64,000 bases of DNA, taken from the NCBI RefSeq assembly GCF_039545035.1, contig NZ_BAABRO010000002.1:372001-436000 (forward strand), read 5' to 3'. A model generated the notes under the pieces. It had not been told where the DNA came from, ran no database searches, and saw only the letters and a program-made list of their open reading frames with translations. This DNA comes from Novipirellula caenicola (GTDB lineage Bacteria; Planctomycetota; Planctomycetia; Pirellulales; Pirellulaceae). This document shows positions 43,631 through 53,384 of this stretch, one piece after another. The position numbers were made by a program, and so were the translations under genes. Every line of letters begins with the position of its first letter. The stretch's first letter is position 1.

Positions 43631-46600
43631 ATGGAAGACACCTCATCACGTTCGTTACCGCAGCCCGATTCGAAGCCCAAGAACCCGTGTTACGTCGTCG
43701 GCATCGGCGCTTCTGCCGGCGGCTTGGAAGCTTTGGAAACCTTTTTTCAGGAGATGCCCGCTGATACAGGGATGGCGTTTGTTGTCATCCAGCATCTCTC
43801 GCCCGATTTCAAAAGTCACATGGGCGAATTGATCTCGCGGAAAACAGGCATCCCGGTGCTCGAAGTCCAAGATGGGATTCAGGTCCAACCTGATTCCATC
43901 TATTTGATGCCCGCGAAAAAAGAGATGGAGATTTCCGACGGACGGCTGCGGTTGACCGAGCGAAATCCTGAACGCAGCTTCTCACATCCGATCGACCGAT
44001 TCTTCTGCTCGTTGGCCCACGATCAAAAGCAGCATGCGATCGCCGTCGTGCTCTCGGGCACCGGCAGCGATGGATCGCGGGGCATTCGCGAGATCCACAA
44101 ATCAGGCGGGTTGGTCGTTGCTCAGGATCAATCGTCCGCCAAGTTCGATGGGATGCCGATTAGTGCGCAAGAGACGGGCTTGGTCAATCTGGTTCTGCCG
44201 CCGAGCGAGATGGCCAGAGCGTTGATGCGATATGTACAAGGCGACATCACTCGCGATGACCTTAGCGAAGACCAATTTCCAACGGCATCGCTGGTGGGAA
44301 TTGATCGCATCTTTCAATTGCTTCAACAAGCGTTTGGGATCGATTTTTCACAATACAAATCGTCCACGGTCGGGCGCCGTTTGCAACGACGCTTTGACAT
44401 GTTGCGAATCCGCCGCTTCGAGGACTATGTGTCCTATCTGGAAGAACATCCAAACGAATTGAGCGAGCTGTATCGTGATTTGCTGGTCGGGGTGACTCAG
44501 TTTTTTCGTGACCCCGACGCGTATGCCGCATTGGCCAAGGATGTGATTCCGAAAATTTTCGATGCGAACTCGGCCAGCAAGACGGTGCGTGCTTGGGTCG
44601 CAGGATGCGCATCAGGCGAAGAGGCTTATTCGCTTGCCATCTTGTTGGACGAGGAACGACGCAAGCGAGATGAAAAATTCGACATCAAGATCTTTGCCAC
44701 CGACGCTCACCCTTCGTCGATCCAGACCGCCGCACGAGGCATCTACCCGGCCGACGCCTTGGCCGATTTGTCGGACGAACGTCGCATTCACTACTTTCGC
44801 CTTGATCATGACCGTTACCAGGTCAGCCCTCAGCTGCGGCAGATGATTGTGTTCGCGCCGCACAACGTCATCAGTGACGCTCCGTTTACGCAGATCGACT
44901 TGGTGACGTGCCGCAATCTATTGATCTACTTGCAGTCGCCTGCGCAGAACAAAGCATTGTCGTTGTTTCACTTCTCGCTGAAGTGCGGTGGCACGCTGTT
45001 TCTCGGCCCCAGTGAATCGCCAGGCGAATTGAGCGACGAATTTGATGTGCTCAATGCGCATTGGCGAATCTATTCCAAACGCCGCGATCTGCGTATGCCT
45101 CCGGGCAGCGATCTACCGCTAAATCCACGCAGCGAAAAGTTCACAGGGATCTCGTTGGTTCCCACCGCAAGGCCAAGTCAGCGTGTCGATGCAAAATTGC
45201 TAGGTGTCTACGATGCACTGCTGAACCAAAAGATGGGGTGCAGCATCCTGATCGAACAGACCGGCCAAATTCTGCATGTTTTTGGGGGCGCCCAGAAATA
45301 CTTGCAGTACAGCGCCGGACGTCCTAGCAGCCACGTGCTTGATGCGATTGCTCCGCGTATCAAGGCATCGTTGTCCGCGGCGCTGCACCATACCGCCAAA
45401 AAGCAAGAGGCGATCAAGTTCAAGGCCGCTGCCCAACCATCCGGATCCGATTCCAACGAGTTAATCGTTGCGGTCGAGCCGATCGGAGACCCTTCATCGC
45501 TTACCGGCAGCTTTTTAATCTCGTTCACCGAGGTCACGCCGGCGTTACCCGTGAATTGGAAAAACGAAATCGCGGATCAATCGGTCGGTGCGACGAGCGA
45601 TTCCGAAGGCGCCCGTGTTACGTTTCTCGAATCCGAGTTACAGCAATCGCAGGAAAATCTACAAGCGACCATCGAAGAGATGGAAACGTCCAACGAGGAA
45701 TTGCAAGCTGCAAACGAAGAACTTGTTGCGTCCAACGAGGAACTGCAAAGCACAAATGAGGAACTTCACAGCGTCAATGAAGAACTTTACACGGTCAACG
45801 CAGAACACCAACGCCGCGTGGTCGAATTGGCCGAAGCCAACGCGGACATGGACAACCTGCTGGCAACCACTCGCGTCGGCGTTGTCTTTCTAGATCGTGA
45901 TTTCTGCATTCGTCGTTATACACCGCAGATTGCGGAAGTACTGCGTATCCATGAACACGACATCGGCCGATCGATCGAAGATTTTGCGCACCGTTTGCGA
46001 TACGACGATCTGATTGAAAACCTGAACTTTGTCCTGCAAACGAAACAGGAGTTTGAAACCAAGCTGCACGACCAAGCCGGGAACGCGTTTCTGTTGCGAG
46101 TGGTCCCCTATCAGTCGGAAAACGAAGTTCGCGGGGTGGTGTTGACACTCATTGACATCGCGACGCTGAGGGCGGCCGAAGCTCAATTGGAGCGGTTCAA
46201 ATTCATGACTGAAACGGCTAGTGACCTCGTCTTTTTGGTGGATCACCATGGACGATTTCATTACGTCAATCCGTCGATGTGCAACACGCTTGGTATCAGC
46301 CGCGACGATCTATTGCAGAAGACACTGATGGATGTGCAGTGCGATCTCGATGAACCCCAATTCAAGAAACTCTTTGACGACGCCACTCGCCATCAACTGA
46401 AGCCCTATCAATCCGATTGGAAACAAGCCAATGGTTCACTGTTGCCGATGGAGATCAGCGTGGGGAGTCTACAGATCGAAGACGAGCGTTTCTTGGGCGG
46501 CAATGCCCGCGACATCACCGAACGTCGCGCCGCCGAATTTGAGATGCGACTGCAACATCTCGCCATCGAGTCCACGCTCAATGGAATCGTGATCACCGAT

Positions 46601-48109
46601 CCCACGGCCGAGGACAACCCGATCACCTACGCGAACCCCGGATTCCTGCATTTGACCGGGTACGATCGCGACGAAGTCGTGGGGGTGAATTGTCGTTTTT
46701 TGCAGGGCGAAGACAGCGATCCGGAAACACGAGCGCAGTTGCGTGCCGCCATCGCGGCAGGCGAATCATGTCATGTCGCGGTGAAGAATTACCGCAAAGA
46801 TGGCACGCCGTTCTGGAACGATTTGCAGATCACTCCGGTCTACGATGAACGTGACCGATTGGTCAACTTCGTCGGCGTCCAAAACGACATCACCGACCGC
46901 ATGAAGGTGCAAGAGGCGTTGCAATTGGCCAATCAGGAAGCGAAGGCTGCGAGTGAGGCGAAAAGTTCGTTCATGGCCAACATGAGTCACGAACTGCGAA
47001 CGCCGATGACGGCCATGCTTGGGTTCGCCGACATGCTGAGCGAGGAATTGACCGACGAACCGCTCCTCGAAAAAGTAAGCACGATCAAACGCAATGGTGA
47101 ATACTTGCTGGCGCTGCTGAATGACATTTTGGATCTCTCCAAGATCGAATCGGGCAAGATGGAGATCCACCCACAAACCTTGAGCGTTCGCAAGCTGTTA
47201 GCCGAAGTCCAAGAATTGATGCAAGTCCGTGCTGCCGAGGAAGGCATCCCGTTGACCTTCGATTGGAGCCCCGACAGCCCCGCAGAGATCACCGCCGATG
47301 CGGTCCGAGTTCGCCAAGTCCTTGTCAATCTGATCAGCAATGCATTGAAATTTACCGACGAGGGACGTGTGTGTGTTGAGATCGGAATGAATGAAGAAAC
47401 CGATCCGCCCACGTTGGTGATCGCAGTACGCGACACAGGAATCGGTATCCATGAAAACCATCTCACCGAGTTGTTCACTCCGTTTAGCCATACCGGCGCA
47501 GCGAGGCGGCGGCGATATGGCGGAACCGGATTGGGATTGAGTATCAGCAAGCGATTGGCCGAAGGCATGGGAGGCGAAATCGATGTCCAAAGCGAACTGG
47601 GCGTCGGCAGTTGCTTTACGTTCACATTGCCGCTGACTCCCGACCAAGCCTCGAATCGTCGCACGCTTGCGTCGGAGGAACCGACACGTGAACCGGTCGA
47701 GACCAAACGAGCAGCCTTTCCCAAGTTTAGCGCGCGGGTATTGCTGGCCGACGATCGTCGCGATATCTGGCGAATTGGCAAATATTTCTTAGAGAAATGC
47801 GGTGCCGATGTCACGGTGGTCGAAGACGGATTGCAAGCGGTCGAAGAAACGCAGCGAGCTCAGAAAGAACAACGCCCCTTTGATTTGATCCTGATGGACA
47901 TGCAGATGCCGGTGATGACGGGCCAGGAAGCGGTAGCCGAACTTCGTGAACTCGGCTTCAAAACACCGATCATCGCATTGACCGCCGATGCCATGGAAGG
48001 CGAACGCGAAGCCTGTATCGCAATGGGGTGCGATGACTACTTCCCCAAACCGATCGACGGTGTGAAGCTGATGAATTTGGTGGCGTTTTATCTTGCCGAA
48101 AGTCGTTAG
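43631..48109 (+). CDS. CheB-CheR-PAS hybrid histidine kinase
   Basis: 1492 residues from the ATG at 43631. A CheB methylesterase domain (about 18-205) has [12 protein letters not shown] (Ser28), [10 protein letters not shown] and [10 protein letters not shown]; the regulatory receiver normally at the front of CheB is absent. A CheR methyltransferase domain (220-480) has [27 protein letters not shown] and [11 protein letters not shown] coiled coil (about 665-735; [20 protein letters not shown]) links to three PAS units, HisKA with [14 protein letters not shown] (His1120), HATPase and a receiver with [11 protein letters not shown] (Asp1423). Such fusions are thought to couple protein methylation and phosphorelay, often away from chemotaxis. 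No methyl-accepting protein is encoded in this window. Confidence 0.93.
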   Translation: MEDTSSRSLPQPDSKPKNPCYVVGIGASAGGLEALETFFQEMPADTGMAFVVIQHLSPDFKSHMGELISRKTGIPVLEVQDGIQVQPDSIYLMPAKKEMEISDGRLRLTERNPERSFSHPIDRFFCSLAHDQKQHAIAVVLSGTGSDGSRGIREIHKSGGLVVAQDQSSAKFDGMPISAQETGLVNLVLPPSEMARALMRYVQGDITRDDLSEDQFPTASLVGIDRIFQLLQQAFGIDFSQYKSSTVGRRLQRRFDMLRIRRFEDYVSYLEEHPNELSELYRDLLVGVTQFFRDPDAYAALAKDVIPKIFDANSASKTVRAWVAGCASGEEAYSLAILLDEERRKRDEKFDIKIFATDAHPSSIQTAARGIYPADALADLSDERRIHYFRLDHDRYQVSPQLRQMIVFAPHNVISDAPFTQIDLVTCRNLLIYLQSPAQNKALSLFHFSLKCGGTLFLGPSESPGELSDEFDVLNAHWRIYSKRRDLRMPPGSDLPLNPRSEKFTGISLVPTARPSQRVDAKLLGVYDALLNQKMGCSILIEQTGQILHVFGGAQKYLQYSAGRPSSHVLDAIAPRIKASLSAALHHTAKKQEAIKFKAAAQPSGSDSNELIVAVEPIGDPSSLTGSFLISFTEVTPALPVNWKNEIADQSVGATSDSEGARVTFLESELQQSQENLQATIEEMETSNEELQAANEELVASNEELQSTNEELHSVNEELYTVNAEHQRRVVELAEANADMDNLLATTRVGVVFLDRDFCIRRYTPQIAEVLRIHEHDIGRSIEDFAHRLRYDDLIENLNFVLQTKQEFETKLHDQAGNAFLLRVVPYQSENEVRGVVLTLIDIATLRAAEAQLERFKFMTETASDLVFLVDHHGRFHYVNPSMCNTLGISRDDLLQKTLMDVQCDLDEPQFKKLFDDATRHQLKPYQSDWKQANGSLLPMEISVGSLQIEDERFLGGNARDITERRAAEFEMRLQHLAIESTLNGIVITDPTAEDNPITYANPGFLHLTGYDRDEVVGVNCRFLQGEDSDPETRAQLRAAIAAGESCHVAVKNYRKDGTPFWNDLQITPVYDERDRLVNFVGVQNDITDRMKVQEALQLANQEAKAASEAKSSFMANMSHELRTPMTAMLGFADMLSEELTDEPLLEKVSTIKRNGEYLLALLNDILDLSKIESGKMEIHPQTLSVRKLLAEVQELMQVRAAEEGIPLTFDWSPDSPAEITADAVRVRQVLVNLISNALKFTDEGRVCVEIGMNEETDPPTLVIAVRDTGIGIHENHLTELFTPFSHTGAARRRRYGGTGLGLSISKRLAEGMGGEIDVQSELGVGSCFTFTLPLTPDQASNRRTLASEEPTREPVETKRAAFPKFSARVLLADDRRDIWRIGKYFLEKCGADVTVVEDGLQAVEETQRAQKEQRPFDLILMDMQMPVMTGQEAVAELRELGFKTPIIALTADAMEGEREACIAMGCDDYFPKPIDGVKLMNLVAFYLAESR

Positions 48110-48154
48110 CCGATTCTAATTCCTAAATATTGAAACTCCCGAAAGAACACTTCG

Positions 48155-48841
48155 TTGATTTATCCCAATCGTTTTCGCCGAAATGGCATCCTCCTCGCAA
48201 TCGGCCTGGTGTTGGTCCTAGCTGCGATCATCGCGTGGCAAATGCGATCGATCGACCATCTTGCCACCGGCCAACAGCAACGCAGCTTCGTCGTCGACTG
48301 CGATTTTGACAAGTTTCGCCAAATCATGGTGCGAAAGAATGCAACCGCGGCGATCGTCAGCCACACCGGAATGCGATTGATCGGCGAGCGGATCGAAGGC
48401 GTGGCCGTGGACACGTCCCAAGACGACCGTCCACTACTCAATGCCATTCGAGGCGTCTCGAAAACCGAAGTCACTGCGGTCAAGGAATTGACGGTACAGC
48501 TGGAAAATCCAATGCTCGAGGCCAGTGAACTTGTGCTCGAGCAAAACGCCGACATTCAGCCCGATCACATCGACGTGATCACGGCTTCCAAAGGCCCCGC
48601 GGGCCGCTTGAAACGTTATCAAACCACGCTGGACGCCAAACCCGATCCCGATGGCACGCGAGTGGTGTTGACCGTCGAGTTGGAGGTGTTGGTCAACGTC
48701 CCAAGTCTTTTCAAGCACCGTGCCGACGCGGGAGTCCAGCAGGCGGCTGACGATGCAATCAACGGCCAAGCCGCAGCGATCGAGGCGTTCATCGCCCGGC
48801 ATGCGGACGAACTTTTGATTCTGCCCGAGCTGAATCGCTAG
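48155..48841 (+). CDS. Membrane-anchored protein of unknown function
   Basis: 228 residues from a TTG at 48155; no ATG occurs before the membrane segment, so a non-ATG start is likely. One N-terminal helix (about 12-28; GILLAIGLVLVLAAIIAW) anchors an extracytoplasmic alpha/beta domain: VVDCDFDKFRQIMVRKNATAAIVSHTGMRLIGE, a beta-rich centre with VTAVKELTVQLENPML, and LTVELEVLVNVPSLFKHRADAGVQQAAD. I recognise no family. It follows the CheB-CheR kinase by 45 bp on the same strand and may be cotranscribed. Confidence 0.7.
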   Translation: MIYPNRFRRNGILLAIGLVLVLAAIIAWQMRSIDHLATGQQQRSFVVDCDFDKFRQIMVRKNATAAIVSHTGMRLIGERIEGVAVDTSQDDRPLLNAIRGVSKTEVTAVKELTVQLENPMLEASELVLEQNADIQPDHIDVITASKGPAGRLKRYQTTLDAKPDPDGTRVVLTVELEVLVNVPSLFKHRADAGVQQAADDAINGQAAAIEAFIARHADELLILPELNR

Positions 48842-49130
48842 CCCGGCAACGGCTTTGACAGTCCGGGGTCGGCGTGAATGAACTTTCGCGGATGCCACGA
48901 CCAAGGCTGTGGAAGATTTCGTAGCAGAAATCACGGAAGAACGTTTCGGTGGGCCCACGTGATGGAACGAAAGCGATCAACGGTTAGTTGGTTTAATCGT
49001 ACGACGGACTTCCTAGTCCGTCGAATACACCATCGACGGACTAGGAAGTCCATCATACACCCCTTGCCGCAGGAAACCTCGCTAAATCAACAAGCCGCCC
49101 GCGACTTCCGTTACGGATTTCGGACAGAGC
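48842..49130. other. Intergenic region between convergent genes
   Basis: Contains the compound inverted repeat at 49003-49054 and otherwise no gene-like frame. Confidence 0.5.
49003..49054. repeat. Compound palindromic repeat
   Basis: Two hairpins, GACGGACT-TCCT-AGTCCGTC (49003-49022) and GACGGACT-AGGA-AGTCCATC (49035-49054, one mismatch), are themselves arranged as a larger inverted repeat: 49006-49024 and 49033-49051 are perfect 19-base complements with an 8-base loop. It lies between convergent genes, where it can fold from either strand. Confidence 0.85.
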
Positions 49131-50156
49131 CTAGCCGATTCGCACCAATGACTTGCCCAAATTGCTGCCTTTGAACAATCCGATGAATGCCTCCGGTGCA
49201 TGCTGCAGTCCTTCGGTGACCGTTTCTTCCCAATGAATTTTTCCTGATCGAATCCATGCAGACATGTCGCGTAGAAATTCATCGTGGTCGGCGTGGTGAT
49301 CGCGAACAATGAAACCTTGCATGCGAATTCGTTTGGCGATGATTTTGAACAAATTGCGAGGCGCGGTGGGAGGCTCGGTCGCGTTGTAGGTTGAAATCAT
49401 GCCACATTCGACGCAGCATCCAAAATCGTTCATATGATCAATGGCCGCCTCTAAGTGTTCACCACCGACGTTGTCAAAATAGACGTCGATGCCATTGGGA
49501 GCGAGATCCGCTAACGCGGCCGACAAATCATTGGTCTGTTTGTAGTGGATGACCTCGTCGACGTTTGCTTTTTCACGGAGCCAGAGAAGTTTTTCTTCTG
49601 AACCGGCACTCCCAATCACGCGGCACTGGTACGCCTTGGCGATCTGACAGACCACCGATCCCACTGCGCCCGATGCTGCCGAAACGAATACGGTGTTTCC
49701 CGGCTGCAGATTGGCAATCCGCTTCAGCCCGACCCACGCGGTAAACCCGGTCATCCCCAGCACTCCCAAATAACTCTGGATCGGTGCCACATTGGGATCC
49801 ACTTTGTGTACGTTCTTTCCACTGGAGATCCAATATTCGCGCCATCCACTGTTGCCCAGCACGTAGTCGCCTGCGGAAAAACATTCATGTCGCGATTCCA
49901 CCACCTTACCGACACACCCACCTTCGAGCGGTTGATCGATTTCGAATGGCGGCACGTAACTTTCGCCCTCCTTCATTCGCCCTCGCATGTAGGGATCCAC
50001 CGACATCCACTCGTTCTTGACCAAAAACTCACCGTCCGCTAACGGCGGCAACTCGACCGTGACGTGCTTGAAGTTCTCGGTTGTAGGCACTCCGGTCGGA
50101 CGTGAGGCGAGTTGGATTTCGTGACTTTCTATTTTCTTTGCGGTTTCCGCTGCCAT
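49131..50156 (-). CDS. NADP-dependent MDR-family oxidoreductase (CurA/prostaglandin reductase-like)
   Basis: 341 residues. The zinc-free medium-chain dehydrogenase pattern is clear: KNEWMSVDPYMRGRM near residue 50, the nucleotide-binding strand VFVSAASGAVGSVVCQIAKAY (AAxGAVG) near 155, VIGSAGSEEKLLWL, and DVYFDNVGGEHLEAAI. This branch reduces alpha,beta-unsaturated ketones and aldehydes with NADPH (curcumin reductase CurA, prostaglandin reductase). Cytoplasmic. It lies 90 bp beyond the end of the aldehyde dehydrogenase gene on the same strand, consistent with a shared role in reactive carbonyl detoxification. Confidence 0.88.
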   Translation of the reverse strand: MAAETAKKIESHEIQLASRPTGVPTTENFKHVTVELPPLADGEFLVKNEWMSVDPYMRGRMKEGESYVPPFEIDQPLEGGCVGKVVESRHECFSAGDYVLGNSGWREYWISSGKNVHKVDPNVAPIQSYLGVLGMTGFTAWVGLKRIANLQPGNTVFVSAASGAVGSVVCQIAKAYQCRVIGSAGSEEKLLWLREKANVDEVIHYKQTNDLSAALADLAPNGIDVYFDNVGGEHLEAAIDHMNDFGCCVECGMISTYNATEPPTAPRNLFKIIAKRIRMQGFIVRDHHADHDEFLRDMSAWIRSGKIHWEETVTEGLQHAPEAFIGLFKGSNLGKSLVRIG

Positions 50157-50245
50157 CGCTTGTTCCTCTTTTGTATGAATTGATCTTGCGGCATCTTGAT
50201 GACGCGGCGACGTGAGTTTCCGCCAGCCGATCGTCGGTGTTTACT

Positions 50246-51616
50246 TTATTTCGTTCCCAAATGAATCAGTTTCTTATTGACAAACTCGAGAATCCCGAGA
50301 TGCGACAATTCTCGGCCGTAGCCCGAGTTCTTGATTCCGCCGAAAGGCAACTCGGCTTGCGATTTCGTCGGCTGATTGACGAACATCATACCGGTCTCGA
50401 CTCGCTCTGCTACGCGGCGTGCCCGGTTGATGTCCTTTGTATAAACACTGCCACCGAGACCATAGGATGAGCGATTCGCCAACTCGATCGCTTCCTCTTC
50501 GTCCTTGACCACATAAACACTTGCTACGGGACCAAACAACTCTTGGTCGAACGTTGGCATCTCGGGAGTGATGCCGGTTAAGATCGTCGGATTAAAGAAA
50601 GCACCTTCGCGGTCGGGACGATCACCGCCGAGCACCACAGTGGCTCCGGCGTCAATCGATGCTTGCACTTGTTCCTGCAGCTTGACCGCAGCCTGTTCGG
50701 TCGACAACGGCGCCAGCGTTGTGTCCTCGTCCATCGGGTCCCCTAACTTCATGTTACCCATTTTTTCTTTGAATGCCGACAAAAACTCATCCGCGACCGA
50801 TTCCACCACGATGAACCGCTTGGATGCGACACAGGATTGTCCGGCGTTCACCATCCGGCCTTGGACTGCAAGCTCCACCGTTTGATCGAGATCGGGATCC
50901 TCGAGCACGATGAAGGGATCATTCCCGCCTAGTTCCAGTACGGAACGCTTCAGATTCTTGCCTGCCAATTCCGCCACTGCGGCTCCGGCTTTTTCGCTTC
51001 CCGTCAACGAGATCCCTTGAACTCGCGAATCCGAAACGATCACTTCGACAAACTCTGACGGAATGAACAAATTGGTATACACGCCATCGGGTAGCCCACA
51101 ATCGGCAAAGGCATTGGCAATTGCCTCAGCACATTGCGGAACGTTGCTAGCGTGCTTCACCATCACCGTGTTGCCGGCCATGATGTTAGGGGTTGCAAAG
51201 CGGACGACTTGGTAGAAAGGGAAATTCCAAGGCATCACCCCCATCAACACACCGAGTGGGGCATATTGGAGATAGGCATTAGCCCCCTCGACGTCCATCG
51301 GTTGGTCAGCGAGAAAGGACTCGGCGCCATTGGCATAAAACTCGGCGATGTTCGCACAATACTCGATTTCGTATTGGCTCTCCGAGATCCGCTTGCCCAT
51401 ATCGAGCGTGATCAGCCGCGAATATTCATCGGCATGCTGGCGAAGATGATCGGCGAATTTCAACATCACCTTCTTGCGGTGATCAAACGATGTTTCCCGC
51501 CAACTGCGATAGGCCGTGTCGGCCTTTGCAATTGCGTCGATCGTCTGATCTTTTGTCAGCGGCTTGTAGGTTTTAAGCGTTTCGCTTGTCGCGGGATTCA
51601 CACTCGTGATCGTCAT
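50246..51616 (-). CDS. NAD(P)-dependent aldehyde dehydrogenase (succinate-semialdehyde type)
   Basis: 456 residues from the ATG at 51616; a 21-codon upstream extension has no family support. Motifs: VMPWNFPFYQVVRFATPNIMAGN (cofactor and oxyanion region), catalytic Glu in LELGGNDPFIV (about 228), nucleophilic Cys in NAGQSCVASKRF (Cys262), and LFGPVASVY near the C-terminus. The length and the spacing of about 34 residues between Glu and Cys are those of the short SSADH/GabD-like branch, oxidising succinate semialdehyde or related aldehydes. Substrate is by family only. It precedes the MDR oxidoreductase on the minus strand. Confidence 0.9.
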   Translation of the reverse strand: MTITSVNPATSETLKTYKPLTKDQTIDAIAKADTAYRSWRETSFDHRKKVMLKFADHLRQHADEYSRLITLDMGKRISESQYEIEYCANIAEFYANGAESFLADQPMDVEGANAYLQYAPLGVLMGVMPWNFPFYQVVRFATPNIMAGNTVMVKHASNVPQCAEAIANAFADCGLPDGVYTNLFIPSEFVEVIVSDSRVQGISLTGSEKAGAAVAELAGKNLKRSVLELGGNDPFIVLEDPDLDQTVELAVQGRMVNAGQSCVASKRFIVVESVADEFLSAFKEKMGNMKLGDPMDEDTTLAPLSTEQAAVKLQEQVQASIDAGATVVLGGDRPDREGAFFNPTILTGITPEMPTFDQELFGPVASVYVVKDEEEAIELANRSSYGLGGSVYTKDINRARRVAERVETGMMFVNQPTKSQAELPFGGIKNSGYGRELSHLGILEFVNKKLIHLGTK

Positions 51617-51682
51617 GAGACGGGTGTCCTGTTTGTTGGTAGAAGGAATCGGGCTGGCATGGGGGGCGGCACCCTGCAAAAC

Positions 51683-51750
51683 AAAAACGTGCCCAGCCCG
51701 CGAGTGTTCCCTTTTGAAACTAGGAACACCGCCAACTGGACACGTTTTTT
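51683..51750 (-). terminator. Nested hairpin terminator of the minus-strand paralogue
   Basis: AAAAACGTGCCCAG (51683-51696) pairs with CTGGACACGTTTTT (51736-51749) with one mismatch, enclosing a second stem GTGTTCC/GGAACAC. On the minus strand the stem ends in a T-rich run, as needed after the gene ending at 51803. The T tract at 51744-51750 gives it plus-strand polarity too. Confidence 0.75.
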
Positions 51751-51802
51751 CATGTGCGATCAGCGTACCGAAGTCGGCCGCTAATCAGAGAACCCGAAAC
51801 AA

Positions 51803-52810
51803 TTACTTGCTCTGTTTTTGCGTTTGGTTCGAATCAGCAATCAAAATCACGCGATCGCCGACTTTGACCGGAACTCCCGTCACCGTCACCTTGCTGCCTT
51901 CTTTCAGATCTTTCGCAGCAGCGGGGTCTCCCATATCGACGGTCAGTTTTTTACCGTCTTCGGTGTCCAATTTGACGACCAGATGCTCGTTGCCTTTGAC
52001 ATTGGCTTTGCGAGTCGACTGAACGGTGCCGGTAAAGCGGCGACCGGTCCGCTCGATCTGGCGTTTTTTACCTTGTCGTTCGATCGTGGTTGCCACCAAC
52101 ACGTCCTTATCGCCTCGTTTCACCATCGGTCCCGACGCGGTGAACGTGTCACCTTCGAACAACTGCAACGATCGACCGCCATCTCCGAAGTCGACCCACA
52201 TTGATTTGCCATCATCCGTTTTCGCGTTGACCAACAGACTTACTTCGCCAAGACGCTTGACCATCTTTGTCTGCTCGACGGTACCCGACACCGTGTGCGA
52301 TTTGCCACTCAACCCCTTTTGTGTGCTCTGGGCGACATTGCTTCGATGGACCGCGTTTTCGCCCGCGATCTGGCTAAAGTCATAGTTGTCATACAACCCG
52401 TCACCGTCGTCGTCGCGATAGGTGGCATAGCTATCGTGCAGGTAATCACCATCGGTGTCGTGGTATCGCGACATGCTTTCGTAGGTACCGTCACCGTCAT
52501 CGTCTCGGTAAGTCGCGTAGCCGTCATCAAAATCTTCGCCGTAGAACTCTTCCGCCGAAACCATTTCGTCGTCGTTGTCGTTGTCCGAGCTGGTCTGTTT
52601 GTCATAGTAATCGAAGCGTTCGTCATCCCAGCGTCCGATCGCTTCGTCGGTGGGATTGTAGTCGTTGCCGTCGAACCACTCGCTGACGTCGTACCACGCA
52701 TCATCCTCGTAGCGACTGCCTACGTCGGCCGCTTCGCGATCGTTTTGAGCGGGGGCGGATGAGATCATCAGCAGCGGCAGCAAACAGGCGGCTAATTTAC
52801 GGACGGTCAT
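51803..52810 (-). CDS. Secreted Asp-rich protein with tandem beta domains (paralogue A)
   Basis: 335 residues from the ATG at 52810, where a signal peptide begins (MTVRKLAACLLPLLMISSAPA); the open frame upstream of it is spurious. After cleavage comes EDDAWYDVSEWFDGNDY followed by NPTDEAIGRWD, identical to paralogue B. Residues about 75-150 are Asp-rich calcium-binding-like repeats (YRDDDGDGTYE, YHDTDGDYLHD, YRDDDGDGLYD). The C-terminal half has two ~75-residue repeats, each with an SGTV or TGTV start and a WVDFGD or TVDMGD centre, resembling small OB-type barrels. The tail is Lys/Gln-rich. I recognise no named family. It is divergent from paralogue B with a 574-bp spacer. Confidence 0.75.
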   Translation of the reverse strand: MTVRKLAACLLPLLMISSAPAQNDREAADVGSRYEDDAWYDVSEWFDGNDYNPTDEAIGRWDDERFDYYDKQTSSDNDNDDEMVSAEEFYGEDFDDGYATYRDDDGDGTYESMSRYHDTDGDYLHDSYATYRDDDGDGLYDNYDFSQIAGENAVHRSNVAQSTQKGLSGKSHTVSGTVEQTKMVKRLGEVSLLVNAKTDDGKSMWVDFGDGGRSLQLFEGDTFTASGPMVKRGDKDVLVATTIERQGKKRQIERTGRRFTGTVQSTRKANVKGNEHLVVKLDTEDGKKLTVDMGDPAAAKDLKEGSKVTVTGVPVKVGDRVILIADSNQTQKQSK

Positions 52811-53384
52811 TGTCGTTACTCCAGTGAAAAGGTTAGTCGATGCCCACAGGGCAGGAAGAGTCTCTCTCGGTCCCACTCGCGATACGCTTCGCAAAGTGAA
52901 GTAAGATTCGCAGTGCAGAAAAGTGGCAAATGATGTGCCGAAAGGACTTGATATCGCATCCCACCAACATGCTCTCGGATCACGCCCCAAGTTTGTTCAA
53001 TGACCGACCAAGCTGTTCAAAACGCCCTCCCTTAACTTGCCAGCCTGTTCTGCGTCATTCGTTGGCCGCACCCTTTCCGCATCTCTTTTCCGAATCTGTT
53101 TTCGCACATACACCTGCCGCAAAAATGCTGGCACTCATTGCGATGTGTAATGCTGGGGGCGCTTTACTACGTCGGCTTGGTTACGGGCTGTTCGAGGCCG
53201 GCATTCGCTCTGACACCGAATTGCGATATCGCCATCGAGCCGTTTTTCGCGGCATAAAAATGAAATTTCCACATGAACTGGCCACCAGTCGGCATGGTCG
53301 TTGCGTTTTTTGACTCATGAATTCGAATTTCCGCCGTGATCGTCACGATCACGGCTCACGTCCCCTAACACAGGAGAAACATTG
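52811..53384. other. 574-bp divergent spacer between the paralogues
   Basis: No credible gene; a 127-codon frame at 52930-53313 has no protein-like character. The right end holds a 21-bp palindrome (53334-53354) just before the paralogue B start. Both promoters must lie here. Confidence 0.5.
53334..53354. promoter_or_regulatory. 21-bp palindrome upstream of paralogue B
   Basis: CCGTGATCGT-C-ACGATCACGG is a perfect inverted repeat with 10-base arms, centred 41 bases before the ATG at 53385. Its position is that of an operator or of a structured 5' leader. No second copy was found by eye near the paralogue A start. Confidence 0.5.

Noticed and set aside
52930-53313. 127-codon frame between the secreted paralogues
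   Set aside because: Composition is not protein-like, and it occupies the region where both divergent promoters must lie.
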